From Paenibacillus dendritiformis (GTDB lineage: Bacteria; Bacillota; Bacilli; Paenibacillales; Paenibacillaceae): a DNA stretch of 64,000 nt. Made by a program: the position numbers and the translations under genes. The notes beneath the pieces were generated by a model that saw nothing but the letters and a program-made list of their open reading frames with translations, ran no database searches and was not told the origin of the DNA. The stretch is from NCBI RefSeq assembly GCF_015845845.1, contig NZ_LDIG01000170.1:1-64000 (forward strand). The letters are read 5' to 3'. This document shows positions 35,522-44,686 of the stretch, piece by piece. The stretch's first letter is position 1, and each line of letters starts with the position of its first letter.

Positions 35522-36463
35522 ATGAGCAACGTACTGGAAATCCGCAATTTAACCAAAAAATTCGGTGATTTCATCGCCGTCGACAATATATCGCTGAACG
35601 TGCGCGAAGGGGAAATCTTTGGCTTCCTGGGCGCCAACGGCGCGGGCAAGAGCACGACGATCAATATGATCGCGTCCCTGCTGCGGAGCACCAAGGGGGA
35701 GATCAGCCTGCTCGGCAAAAACATCGCGAAGCATAACCGTTTCGCCAAAATGAACATCGGCATCGTGCCGCAGGACCTCGCGATTTACGAGGATATGACG
35801 GCCTATGAGAATGTGCATTTTTTTGCCGGCCTGTACGGCCTGAGGGGGGAACTGCTGAAGAAGCGCACCGAAGAAGCGCTGGACTTCGTAGGCTTGGGCG
35901 ACAAGCATGCCAGCTTCCCCAAAAACTTCTCGGGCGGCATGAAGCGCCGGCTGAACATTGCCTGCGCCATCGCTCATCGGCCGAAGCTGATCATTATGGA
36001 TGAACCGACGGTCGGGATCGACCCGCATTCCCGCAATTATATATTGGGCTCGGTGCGCAAGCTGAACGAGATGGGCTGCACCATCATCTATACAAGCCAT
36101 TACATGGAAGAAGTCGAAGAAATCTGCACCCGCATTGCGATCGTCGATCACGGCAAAATAATCGCGGAAGGCACGAAGGAGCAATTGACCGCGACAATTA
36201 CCGAATCGAAGGAAATCTGGATCGGCATCAAGTCTTCGGACCCCGCGCTTGAAGTGGATGCGATCCGACAGATCCAGGGCGTCACCTCGGTTCGGCTTGA
36301 GGAGCAGATGCTCAAAATTATTTCCAAAGCGGAAATCAACAATCTGAACCGGATTATCCAGCAGTTGATCAAGGATCAGGTGGAAATCCGATCGGTCGAA
36401 GAGCAAGCGCCGAATCTGGAGACGGTGTTCCTGACCTTAACCGGCCGGAATTTGCGGGACTGA
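35522..36463 (+). CDS. ABC exporter ATPase, LnrL-like
   Basis: 313 residues. Walker A GANGAGKSTTINMI, Q-loop IVPQDLAIYEDM, signature NFSGGMKRRLNIACAI, Walker B LIIMDEPTVGID and H-loop IYTSHYMEE. A C-terminal extension of about 90 residues is typical of drug and lantibiotic exporters. The ATG at 35522 follows GGAGGGAGCG. Confidence 0.92.
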   Translation: MSNVLEIRNLTKKFGDFIAVDNISLNVREGEIFGFLGANGAGKSTTINMIASLLRSTKGEISLLGKNIAKHNRFAKMNIGIVPQDLAIYEDMTAYENVHFFAGLYGLRGELLKKRTEEALDFVGLGDKHASFPKNFSGGMKRRLNIACAIAHRPKLIIMDEPTVGIDPHSRNYILGSVRKLNEMGCTIIYTSHYMEEVEEICTRIAIVDHGKIIAEGTKEQLTATITESKEIWIGIKSSDPALEVDAIRQIQGVTSVRLEEQMLKIISKAEINNLNRIIQQLIKDQVEIRSVEEQAPNLETVFLTLTGRNLRD

Positions 36464-36478
36464 AGGGGGAAAGCCGGC

Positions 36479-37603
36479 ATGAACATTTGGAATATCGCAC
36501 TCAAAGAAATCAAATCCAATATCCGCAATACCCGAACCTTTGTGTTTATGCTCGCCCTGCCGATCGTATTGATGCTGATTCTTGGGGCCGCGCTCACGAA
36601 CGCGTTCACGGACGGCGTAGAGATCGACGGTCTGCGGCTGCTCGTCCGCAATGAATGGACCGATTCGCAAGGAACGGCAGCCTGGAACCGGTTCGTGCAG
36701 GCGATTGAGCAGGAAGGCGTCGAGGTCGTGCAGGCCACCGCCGGCATGAACGGACAGGAGGAGGTCCGCGCGAACCGCTTTACCGCTTATGCGGAACTGG
36801 ACGGCGACGGGATCAAGTTCTATGGAAGCAGCAAGAATACGATCGAGAGCAACATTATTCAGGGGATGCTGACTGCGTTCGCCGACCGCTACTCACTGAT
36901 GGCCGCGGCTTTCCATACGGATCCGGCGGCAGCCCGGTCAATCGTCGGCGGGGCCGGGGAGAGCGGCGATTTCATCCGCGAGACTACGCTGAATCCGGAT
37001 AAGCGTCCGGACTCCTTCGGGTACTACGCCATTGCGATGACGACGATGATCGCGCTCTACTCGGTCTTCTCGTCCAGTAATCTGTTCCGCGGCGAGCGCA
37101 TCCGCCATACGTCGATTCGCTTAATGGCGGCTCCCATCGGCAAAGGCGAGATATTTATCGGAAAAGTTATCGGGAGCACGTTGATCAATCTGCTGTGCGT
37201 CCTGCTGGTCGTCCTGTTCAGCAAATTCGCCTTCCATGCCGATTGGGGCACGCATTACGGCATGATCTTTCTCTTGCTGTTGACCGAGGTGCTGCTCGCG
37301 GTCAGCTTGGGACTCGCGGTCAGCTTCCTGTTTCAGGGCGAGGGCTCTCAAGGCATCGTCATGATGTTTACGCAGGTGGCTTCGTTTCTCGGCGGGGCGT
37401 ATTTTCCGATTGGAGAGACGGAGGGCTTCATGACCTGGCTCACCAATCTGTCCCCCCTGCGTTGGGCCAATACGGCCTTGACGGAGATCATCTACGCCGG
37501 CAATGCGGCCGCAGGGTGGCCGGCTATTGGTTTGAATACCGGCATTGCGGCTCTTTTTCTCTTGATCGCGGTCATCTCTATGCGAAGACGGGAGGCGTTA
37601 TAA
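36479..37603 (+). CDS. ABC-2 exporter permease, LnrM-like
   Basis: 374 residues. One N-terminal helix, an extracytoplasmic domain of about 140 residues, then five or six helices from about residue 180 (YYAIAMTTMIALYSVFSSSN). PIGETEGFMTWLTNLSPLRW is the conserved ABC-2 loop before the last helix. It forms the channel with the next gene, one base away. Confidence 0.87.
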   Translation: MNIWNIALKEIKSNIRNTRTFVFMLALPIVLMLILGAALTNAFTDGVEIDGLRLLVRNEWTDSQGTAAWNRFVQAIEQEGVEVVQATAGMNGQEEVRANRFTAYAELDGDGIKFYGSSKNTIESNIIQGMLTAFADRYSLMAAAFHTDPAAARSIVGGAGESGDFIRETTLNPDKRPDSFGYYAIAMTTMIALYSVFSSSNLFRGERIRHTSIRLMAAPIGKGEIFIGKVIGSTLINLLCVLLVVLFSKFAFHADWGTHYGMIFLLLLTEVLLAVSLGLAVSFLFQGEGSQGIVMMFTQVASFLGGAYFPIGETEGFMTWLTNLSPLRWANTALTEIIYAGNAAAGWPAIGLNTGIAALFLLIAVISMRRREAL

Positions 37604-37604
37604 T

Positions 37605-38753
37605 ATGAGCGAAGTGATATGGCTTATCCGCAAAACAATGACCGAGACGTTCCGCAACAAAAAGAACTGGATCGTCTACTTCGGCCTGCCCGTCTTGGGC
37701 GTGCTGGTGTCGATGATGCTGTACGCGAACAATAGCAGCGGGACGCTCCGCGTCGGCATGCTCAACCTGGACGGCAATCAGGCGATTACGCAGGATGCCA
37801 TCCGCTTCCTGGAAGGCTTGAATCAGATCAAGGTCACGGTCATGGATGAAGCGGCGATGAAGCGCGATATCGCGGCAGGCAAGCTGGACAGCGGCATCGT
37901 GTTCGGCGAAGGGTTCGCCGCAAGCGTGCGGACCGGCCGGCCGGATCATCTGGACATTATCTCCGTGAAGGGGGCGCAGGTCACCGCCTATGTCAAGGCG
38001 ATGCTTCAGGGCTATGTCGGCAACGTGGCCGCGATTGGCCGCAGTGCGGGAGGCGATGATGCCCGGTTCGACACCATCTATGCCGGATACAGCCAGCAGC
38101 GGTTCCAGGTGACGGCCGAGACGCTGGAGGATACGTCGAACCTGAAGTCGATGACGTATCAATCGATAGGCTTCCTCGTCGCGTTCATGATGTACTCCGC
38201 GGTCAGCATGTCGGAGATGATTCTGAAGGAGAAAGAGAACCGTACATTCCTGCGGCTGCTGTCCGCCCCCGTCTCGGCGAGGACGTACGTGCTCTCGAAC
38301 GTGGCCGTCAATGTCGTCATTATGCTGCTGCAGATTACGGTCACGCTGATCGTGATGAAGAATATTCTCCATATTGACTCGGGCATCCCATACGGCAATA
38401 TGATCGCGGCACTGTTCCTGTTCGCTTTGGCGGCTATCAGTCTCTCGCTCTTGATCGTCGCGTTCTCGAAGAGCAGCGCGGGCGCCGGCGCCCTGCAAAA
38501 TCTGATCATTACGCCGTCATGCCTGCTCGCCGGCTGCTTCTTCCCAATGGATATCATGCCGGACACGATGCGCAAAATCTCGCACTTTATGCCGCAGCAC
38601 TGGCTGTTGGACATGATCAATAAACTTCAGCAAGGCGTTCCGCTTGGCAGCTTGTCTCTGAATATGGCGATTCTGATCGGCTTCGCCGCGGTCTTCGCGC
38701 TCATCGCGATCCTTCGCTTCGGCCGCAACAACGACATCCGGCAGTTCGTGTAA
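37605..38753 (+). CDS. ABC-2 exporter permease, LnrN-like
   Basis: 382 residues with the same layout as its neighbour. LLAGCFFPMDIMPDTMRKIS and FMPQHWLLDMINKLQ are the ABC-2 signatures. Last gene of the exporter operon. Confidence 0.87.
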   Translation: MSEVIWLIRKTMTETFRNKKNWIVYFGLPVLGVLVSMMLYANNSSGTLRVGMLNLDGNQAITQDAIRFLEGLNQIKVTVMDEAAMKRDIAAGKLDSGIVFGEGFAASVRTGRPDHLDIISVKGAQVTAYVKAMLQGYVGNVAAIGRSAGGDDARFDTIYAGYSQQRFQVTAETLEDTSNLKSMTYQSIGFLVAFMMYSAVSMSEMILKEKENRTFLRLLSAPVSARTYVLSNVAVNVVIMLLQITVTLIVMKNILHIDSGIPYGNMIAALFLFALAAISLSLLIVAFSKSSAGAGALQNLIITPSCLLAGCFFPMDIMPDTMRKISHFMPQHWLLDMINKLQQGVPLGSLSLNMAILIGFAAVFALIAILRFGRNNDIRQFV

Positions 38754-38806
38754 GCGGAAGCCGGGGCGGCAGCGAGAACTCGTCGCCGCGTAGAGATAAC
38801 ATCGCA

Positions 38807-38832
38807 AGAGGGGTGGATAAGCCCCTCTTTTT
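38807..38832 (+). terminator. Terminator of the exporter operon
   Basis: AGAGGGG and CCCCTCT stem followed by TTTTT, immediately downstream of the permease genes. Confidence 0.85.
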
Positions 38833-39170
38833 CATATGGGGAAGGTATGATTGAACATGCGTCGAAAATGGAACTGTATCGCAGGCACCTGCTCTACTGG
38901 AATAGAGCCTCTATTTTTTTCCCGGTCATATTCCAATATCCAATCGTTGAACTCTTCATAGAGCGGCCGCAGCGGATCCAAGGCAGCGCAGAGGACGTCG
39001 CACCCCCGATCATCATAGAGATGGTAAATGATTTGCTTCGTCTTATTGATCGTTCCAATGCTTCTTTCTTTGATCTGCCGAAGATTGCAGGGCTCTTCAT
39101 GATCTGCCCGCGGGATCGCGATTTCGAAGCGGATGCCGCAGTTCCAGCGAGAGGGAAGGCTTCCTTCCAT
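38832..39170 (-). pseudogene. C-terminal fragment of a DUF3885 protein
   Basis: 112 codons. IIYHLYDDRGCDVLCAA and LRPLYEEFNDWILEYDREK are the diagnostic end of DUF3885 proteins, which normally have about 200 residues. The upstream part (YKWKEAF) continues only in another frame, so the gene has lost its first half or suffered a frameshift. Function of the family is unknown. Confidence 0.65.
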
Positions 39171-39274
39171 TTATAAGAGATAATGCGGAAAGCCGCGATG
39201 CAGTAGCAAGTCATGCTAACCGGCATACGATATAACAGGATATCCGCCTATCAATTGCCGGGAAGGTGTTATGA

Positions 39275-39778
39275 TTGAGACAAAATGAGATGTGGCAATC
39301 TGCAGTAACCGAATTATATAACAGTCTGTATGGTGAACAGATGGTCTGTTCCATAAGCACGCAGTTGTTTCATATACCCGAAACGCAAGATTTAGAAGGA
39401 AATTCAGAAATGCATGCCAGTCTTGTCCCCGCCTCTTATCATCGGGTGACTGCGACCGGGTCAGCTCAAAGATTGCTGAACGGAGAGAGCGCGCCGTCCC
39501 TTGTCGAAACCCTGGTTGCCTGCATCCAAAACGCAGAGCGGCTGGATCGCGAAGTGCGTTCCGGTCTGCTTGTCATGAGAGATGCCGCTCCGGCAGCCTA
39601 CAAGCCCGTAATCGAAAACATCATACGGTGGCAGGAACACGCGGAATTGCATCTGCAAAACGCAAAGCAACTGACGAATCAAAATATTGGCGCATCCCCT
39701 CGGCTTGGATATGGTACGGCCCTTAGACATGAAAATAGCCCATGTCAGCGACATAGGCTTGCTTACTGCATCTATTAG
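39275..39778 (+). CDS. Hypothetical protein
   Basis: 167 residues, TTG start with GGAAGG eight bases upstream (an ATG at 39290 is an alternative). It has no recognisable domain. The middle is helical (PSLVETLVACIQNAERLDRE, ENIIRWQEHAELHLQNAKQL). Its stop overlaps that of the converging CHRD gene. Confidence 0.5.
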   Translation: MRQNEMWQSAVTELYNSLYGEQMVCSISTQLFHIPETQDLEGNSEMHASLVPASYHRVTATGSAQRLLNGESAPSLVETLVACIQNAERLDREVRSGLLVMRDAAPAAYKPVIENIIRWQEHAELHLQNAKQLTNQNIGASPRLGYGTALRHENSPCQRHRLAYCIY

Positions 39779-40176
39779 CGGGTGATTTGACCGCGAATTT
39801 CTCCGTCTGGAAATTGTATGGTATGGACGTTGACATAGGCGTTCCCTCTTTCGATCTCACGAATGAGGTCGCGAATCGTTTTGCCTTTGAGAGGGCCGAC
39901 TAAATCCCGGCTCGTCAGGATACCCTGGATGACTCCTCTCCTTACCGAGATGCCAAATTTGGACGGACCGAACAGGAAGGCTACGATGGGACCGTTCTGC
40001 CCTCTTCTGCCCAGATGAATATGGGCTTGGGTCACCCGGTTAATATTTCGGATCACCAGCCGGAATCGTAACTGAGTGCGATTGCTGCTGAGCTGAAACA
40101 CCGCATTTCCTGAAGCTATCGTTCTTACAGGAGGCACTTCATTTCGCCCCGATAGGATTGCCCTGAATGTTCTAAT
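39775..40176 (-). CDS. CHRD-domain protein, apparently with a non-standard start
   Basis: About 133 residues forming one CHRD domain: FRAILSGRNEVPPVRTIASG, then AHIHLGRRGQNGPIVAFLFG, and the closing YVNVHTIQFPDGEIRGQI. No signal peptide is visible. The only ordinary start (GTG 40137) would remove the conserved first strand. The homology begins at an ATT codon (40176) that has GGGGCGAGG five bases before it, and the frame closes with a stop near 40220. Either an ATT start is used, as in infC, or the 5' end is damaged. Confidence 0.65.
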   Translation of the reverse strand: MRTFRAILSGRNEVPPVRTIASGNAVFQLSSNRTQLRFRLVIRNINRVTQAHIHLGRRGQNGPIVAFLFGPSKFGISVRRGVIQGILTSRDLVGPLKGKTIRDLIREIERGNAYVNVHTIQFPDGEIRGQITR

Positions 40177-40325
40177 AAGTCCTCGCCCCTTTCTTATCGA
40201 TTTTACAGCGTATGCCTTAGGTCATAAAAATGGTTTGTATGTTCGCCCAAGAATATGATTTCGGAGTCAACAATGCTACAATAGTCGACAGACATGCTTT
40301 TCGCATCGTAAAGGGGGATACAGCC

Positions 40326-41006
40326 ATGAACAACTCCGAGAAGACCATTATTGATAAATTAAACCTCCGCAAATATCCGACGAAGCTGATTTTGGGCAAG
40401 CCGGACGATATCGCCGATTTCGACGAGCTGGAGTACGACACGTCGGCGGTCAAAGAGAAGTACAGTCTCATTTTTACGTTCATCTTCAACTTGGAGGAGT
40501 TCGCGAGTCAGTTGAATCAGGTGATTGAACGGCAACTGCTCGAAGAGGGCGGGTATCTGTTCTTCGCCTATCCGAAGAAAAATAATCCGAAGTACGCGGA
40601 ATATATTGAGCGGGACAGCTTCTTCGCCGAAGTCCCTATGGATGAGGATGGATATATAGGGGGCAGCCCGATTAAGTTTGCCCGCATGGTGAGCCTGAAC
40701 GACGTGTTTACCGTCATCGGATTGAAATCCCAGGCGAAGAAGGCGGCGAGCTCAGCCGCAACGAAACCGAGCCAACGCGTGGATGATTATGTCGACCGTG
40801 TGGAAGATATCAAGGCTTATTTGCAGCACGACGAGGAAATCGCACGCCAGTACAATCAATTGACTCCCGGCTACCAGAAAGACTGGGCGCGGTATGTATA
40901 CAGCGCGAAGAAGAAGGAAACGCAGGACAAAAGACTGGCCGAAATGAAAACCGTGCTGGCCGAGGGCTATAAGTCGATAGATATATACAGAAGAAACAAA
41001 AAATAA
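40326..41006 (+). CDS. YdeI/OmpD-associated-family protein
   Basis: 226 residues. The N-terminal 150 residues hold two strands of DUF1801-like sequence (GGYLFFAYPKKNNPKY). The C-terminal part, VEDIKAYLQHDEEIARQYNQ and LTPGYQKDWARYVYSAKKKE, is the bacteriocin-protection YdeI/OmpD-associated motif. Family members are implicated in stress or bacteriocin tolerance, without a known reaction. The ATG at 40326 follows AAAGGGGG. Confidence 0.75.
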   Translation: MNNSEKTIIDKLNLRKYPTKLILGKPDDIADFDELEYDTSAVKEKYSLIFTFIFNLEEFASQLNQVIERQLLEEGGYLFFAYPKKNNPKYAEYIERDSFFAEVPMDEDGYIGGSPIKFARMVSLNDVFTVIGLKSQAKKAASSAATKPSQRVDDYVDRVEDIKAYLQHDEEIARQYNQLTPGYQKDWARYVYSAKKKETQDKRLAEMKTVLAEGYKSIDIYRRNKK

Positions 41007-41012
41007 GAGCGC

Positions 41013-41036
41013 GGAGGCGGCAAACCAGCCGCCTCC
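41013..41036. terminator. Bidirectional terminator
   Basis: GGAGGCGGC and GCCGCCTCC form a perfect 9-bp stem between two converging genes, followed by GGTTCATTTT. Confidence 0.7.
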
Positions 41037-41039
41037 GGT

Positions 41040-41258
41040 TCATTTTGCAGTGATGACAGTTCCAGGATGACAGTTCCAGCCTGAGGATGGACGCCATCCA
41101 CGACTACAGAGACGGATAGGAAATGATATTTTGGCAATAGCTGTTGCCGCCGGGCTTCGTCCCGTGTCCGATGGAATGGCGGGACGTTCGTCTTGTGCGC
41201 AACCGGCGAGAATTGCCGCTCCCCCGGCGATGAACAGCAATCGAGCGATAAGCTTCAT
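41040..41258 (-). CDS. Small putative lipoprotein
   Basis: 72 residues with a clear lipoprotein signal (LLFIAGGAAILAGC). The ATG is preceded by GGAGGGAGATAAAGG. The tail has no family. The alternative frame over its second half reads TKPGGNSYCQNIISYPSL, so a frameshift near the middle is possible. Confidence 0.5.
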   Translation of the reverse strand: MKLIARLLFIAGGAAILAGCAQDERPAIPSDTGRSPAATAIAKISFPIRLCSRGWRPSSGWNCHPGTVITAK

Positions 41259-41425
41259 CCTTTATCTCCCTCCATCGTCTTGCGTCGCGTTTCATCAAGC
41301 TTATATCTAAATAGACGATGCTGAACAGCAAACAGTTTCGCCCTAAGCAAGCTGTCGGGGCGAGCTGCGCGATATCATGGCATGGTTGAAAAGCAGCATC
41401 AAAACCCGTACAATGATCGAGTGAG

Positions 41426-41440
41426 TGATAATCATTCTCA
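41426..41440 (+). promoter_or_regulatory. Fur box before the AraC regulator
   Basis: TGATAATCATTCTCA matches the 7-1-7 Fur consensus at 13 of the 14 defined positions (14 of 15 counting the free centre), 20 bases before the regulator start. Confidence 0.8.
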
Positions 41441-41459
41441 TTCCGTGGAGAGGAGGTGC

Positions 41460-42482
41460 ATGATGGCTCTGGATGTATTGGTTACGGAGGTTCATGATTA
41501 TTTTGATCGGTTCTCTGAAGCGGTGAACGGCCGGATTCAACATACAGCTTGGGAGCAGCAGCTTGCCCTCCCTTCTCATGTCGGCACCGGATCGATTAGG
41601 CTGCTGCGGATTCGTCCGGGCATGGAGATTATCATGACGGACGTGACGTACAAGCAAAATATGATTCTTCGCATTCAGGAGGCCTGCCAGCTGTTCGAGC
41701 TAAGCTATTGCGTCAGCGGGGAGATTTACTGCGAGTGGGGCGGCAAGGAATGCCTAACGGAGAAACAGACAGGAAATGTTTTGTTCCTGGAGGATATTCA
41801 AGTATATGAAGAGAAGAAGGCCGGGCACCGGCATCAGTTGCTGGAGATCCGGTTGTCTCCGGAAGAATTGTTCCGGTACGCGGGGGATGCAGCGGAGAAG
41901 CAGAAAATGGAGACCTGGCTGCGGCGCTATCAAGGGCGCATCGATACGTATCCGGATTCCCCGGCCATCCGCAAATGCGTGCTGGATCTGCTCCATTGCA
42001 CGTATCAAGGCACGATGAAGCGCTTATATATGGAGAGCAAGGCGATGGAGTTCATCGCCCTGTTCGGCGAAGCGGACGGGCTCGATGTGACGGGCGGTCA
42101 GCGCACCGTGAGCCGCGACGATATCATCAAGCTGCGCGAAGCCAGGCAGCTTGTCCTCGACCATTGCGAGCAGCCGATCTCCATCCGGCAACTGGCGAGA
42201 CAGTCCGGGCTGAATGAATTCAAGCTGAAGACCGGCTTCCGCGAGCTGTTCGGCATGACGGTATTCGAGCTGGTGCGCAAGGAGCGGATGGAGAAGGCTT
42301 TGCGGTATATGGAAGCCGAGCGGATGAATGTAAGCGAGGCCGCGGTCGCTGTCGGCTACAGCAATGCAAGCAATTTTACGGCTGCGTTCCGCAAGCATTA
42401 CGGCTGCAATCCGAGCGAATACAGGAAGCGGCTGGAGCGGTTGGGCGCAGAGCGAGAGCAGCGCGATGCAGAAAACGGGTGA
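41460..42482 (+). CDS. AraC-family regulator, Fur-controlled
   Basis: About 340 residues, starting at adjacent ATGs 41460/41463 after GAGGAGGTGC. The C-terminal double HTH is ISIRQLARQSGLNEFKLKTG and MNVSEAAVAVGYSNASNFTA, ending FRKHYGCNPSEYRKR. The N-terminal region is a PchR-like effector domain (QLFELSYCVSGEIYCEWGG). PchR-type regulators sense a siderophore and activate its uptake genes. Here the neighbours are unrelated, so its targets must be elsewhere. Confidence 0.87.
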   Translation: MMALDVLVTEVHDYFDRFSEAVNGRIQHTAWEQQLALPSHVGTGSIRLLRIRPGMEIIMTDVTYKQNMILRIQEACQLFELSYCVSGEIYCEWGGKECLTEKQTGNVLFLEDIQVYEEKKAGHRHQLLEIRLSPEELFRYAGDAAEKQKMETWLRRYQGRIDTYPDSPAIRKCVLDLLHCTYQGTMKRLYMESKAMEFIALFGEADGLDVTGGQRTVSRDDIIKLREARQLVLDHCEQPISIRQLARQSGLNEFKLKTGFRELFGMTVFELVRKERMEKALRYMEAERMNVSEAAVAVGYSNASNFTAAFRKHYGCNPSEYRKRLERLGAEREQRDAENG

Positions 42483-42527
42483 GGGTGAGGCTTCAAGCCA
42501 GCTTCCGATGTATCTTCCCCAAAAAAT

Positions 42528-42553
42528 AAGCAGGCTGCCGCGGCAACCTGCTT
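42528..42553 (-). terminator. Terminator of the Rpn gene
   Basis: AAGCAGG...CCTGCTT, a nearly perfect 26-base palindrome, followed on the minus strand by ATTTTTT. Confidence 0.75.
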
Positions 42554-42567
42554 GACGTTTATGTGCT

Positions 42568-43465
42568 CTACTCCTGCCCGTTCGTTTCCGGCTTGCACAT
42601 CCTTTTTTCTTTCAACCGTTCAATCTGGGCAGCATCAAGCCCTGTTATGCGGCAGATAAGGGCGGCATCAAGTCCTTCCTTCAACATATTTAATGCTGTG
42701 TTGTTAATCCCTTCTTCAATCCCGGCTGTACGCGCATCGTTCAGCAGGCTGGCGCGATCATGCAGCGCCTTTTCCCGCAGGGCATAACGCCGTCTTGTCT
42801 CCTCGTCGCTCGCCAAATACGAGAGACGGGCCTCGGCTTCCTTAAACAGCTCATCCACCATCATCAACTCCTCCAATTGTTCGGTTGTTGTCTGTTGATC
42901 CAAAAACCGCAGCCAGCGATGCAAGGGATCGCGGATATCAAAGGGCAGGCGCCGGAATTTCGGGCATTCGATAAAATGGAGTTCCAATATGTCGGTCAGC
43001 ATATAGCTGCGCTCTTCATCCTCATATAAAATGAAAGGTGCTATGATACTTCTTCAGGGGAAGATAGTGATGGTCGAGAATATTTACGCCTATGGAACGC
43101 TGCAAACGGTCATAAGGATCCCCGTGATGAAGCGATTCGGTCAGCAGCTTGCCGACATAGAATAAACTTCGATAGTCCATTCGGACAAAGCGGCGCACTT
43201 GCATTTCGACATTTACTTTTTCACGGCCATCGACCTCACATAAAATATCCAGCACCGCTTCCTTATCTTCCACTAACTCACGGGCGAGCTTTGTATCTTC
43301 TATAATAGACACATCGGTGATCATCTGTGCGCCCTCGCGCCGGAGGATGGCATTTAGCAAGCCAATTAGCAAGCGTTTGCCTTCCTTTTCGCCAAACAGG
43401 CGCTTAAACAGAAAATCGTTTTTCGGGTTAAGTCTGTGTAACTGCTGCACATCTGCCGTTTTCAC
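42568..43465 (-). pseudogene. Rpn-family PD-(D/E)XK nuclease/transposase, one-base frameshift
   Basis: The N-terminal half (43465 to 43022) opens with LNPKNDFLFKRLFGEKEGKR and contains the nuclease motif VLDILCEVDG...VNVEMQ. After FHFI it stops. One base less in the four-T run at 43028-43031 (minus strand) joins it to the second half with the reading FHLYEDEERSYMLTDILELH, in line with the family. The helical tail ends INNTALNMLKEGLDAALICR. The frameshift may be real decay, phase variation or a sequencing error. Confidence 0.8.
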
Positions 43466-43928
43466 CTTGTCTCCTCCTCATTGTATCATATTTGACTGCC
43501 ATCCCATTAGGGATATATGTAAAAAGCACGCCCCCTCCGCTTCTCCTGATTATCAAGGAGACTCGGAAAGCGCGTGCTTCGCGGCTTGGCTATTGTGTTC
43601 CTGCATATTCCATACGTTGGCAGCTAAAATTGGTTTGCTTCCATAATATCACATATTAGGCATTGGGGCGATGTAATGGGATTAAAGATTCCTTCACCAT
43701 CGATTTATCACTTTTAAACAAACATAGCTAAACAGATATCAAGCGGAGGATAAGCTTTTGTACAGCAACTTGCCGCCTATTGCAAACATTTCGCGAAAAG
43801 GCCGCTTTCCATCGGAAAAAAGCCGATTGTATTCTGGTACGGCAGGTCTTTGTGCTGCGGACGGCGGGTGTCATATACTTTTTTCTGTATATACGTTCGG
43901 CAACCGATCGGAAGGAGGAAGGCCGGCA
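43466..43928. other. Gene-free stretch before the zinc-ribbon gene
   Basis: Contains a nested hairpin at 43520-43580: arms AAGCACGC/GCGTGCTT, with an inner TCTCC/GGAGA stem, and a T-run on the minus strand. There is no minus-strand gene to its right, so it is an orphan. The remainder is AT-rich with no supported gene; the frame open from 43758 has no coding character before 43929. Confidence 0.45.
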
Positions 43929-44537
43929 ATGGAACGTTTCCGGGAAGAACCGGGATACAAATATGCCTTCGGCGCCGTGCTCTATCGCGGTGAGCAAGTG
44001 GCGGTGAAATGTCCGCAATGCGGCGGGCTCGCTTTCATCTGCCAGGGAGAGCAGCGGAGAGAGGCAAGGTGGACGGCATGCTTCTACCATGAGAAGGAGC
44101 CTCAAGCATACCGGTATGCGGCCAGCGGAGTATGCGAAGCGTGCGAGAGATGGTTCAACGAGGAAGTGGCGGACAGGAAGCAGCTTGCGCAACGCATGAT
44201 TCATATCCGATGTCCTCACTGCACTGCCCTGAATCAAGTTCCGCTGCGCAGGACGCTGACTTGCAGAGGGTATTATCCCGATATCCGTCAAGGACGCGAC
44301 CCGGTATTCCATTTGGAGCTGTATTATCTCGACATGTTCCGCGGCAAGCCGGTATGGGCGCTGAACCGGGACCACCTCCTCTATCTAATTGATTACATAT
44401 CGGCCGATCTGCGGGAGAAGCCGGGCGCCGGCATGATGCGGACGGCTTCGCATACGCTGCCTGCCTATATGAAAGAGGCCAAAAACAGAGCGGCCATGGT
44501 CAAGACGCTGCGCGGACTGCTGCATAAGGATGCTTGA
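43929..44537 (+). CDS. Zinc-ribbon-containing hypothetical protein
   Basis: 202 residues. Three Cys-x2-Cys pairs are visible: CPQCGG (about residue 29), CEACERW (about 69) and CPHCTAL (about 97), suggesting one or two zinc ribbons of TFIIB type. The C-terminal half is helical (LYLIDYISADLREKPG). No enzyme family is recognised. The ATG at 43929 follows GGAAGGAGGAAGG. It is followed closely by two small genes. Confidence 0.65.
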   Translation: MERFREEPGYKYAFGAVLYRGEQVAVKCPQCGGLAFICQGEQRREARWTACFYHEKEPQAYRYAASGVCEACERWFNEEVADRKQLAQRMIHIRCPHCTALNQVPLRRTLTCRGYYPDIRQGRDPVFHLELYYLDMFRGKPVWALNRDHLLYLIDYISADLREKPGAGMMRTASHTLPAYMKEAKNRAAMVKTLRGLLHKDA

Positions 44538-44569
44538 AAGACTTAAAAGACAGCAATGGAGGAATCGAG

Positions 44570-44686
44570 ATGAAAATAGGCGCCGAACTGGGGATTGTGC
44601 TGGGCATCCGCGTGAAGCTGGATGTGAATGCGGAAGCCAAGCTGGTCACCCTATCCATGGAACAGGGAAAGGATGTGCACCCATGA
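44570..44686 (+). CDS. Small protein translationally coupled to the next gene
   Basis: 38 residues: ATG at 44570 after ATGGAGG, stop overlapping the next ATG (ATGA at 44683). The sequence starts MKIGAELGIVLGIRVKLDVN and is mildly hydrophobic. No known family. Confidence 0.55.
   Translation: MKIGAELGIVLGIRVKLDVNAEAKLVTLSMEQGKDVHP

Noticed and set aside
38847..39176. Plus-strand frame of 109 codons overlapping the DUF3885 fragment
   Set aside because: The minus strand shows clear DUF3885 motifs; the plus-strand translation has none.
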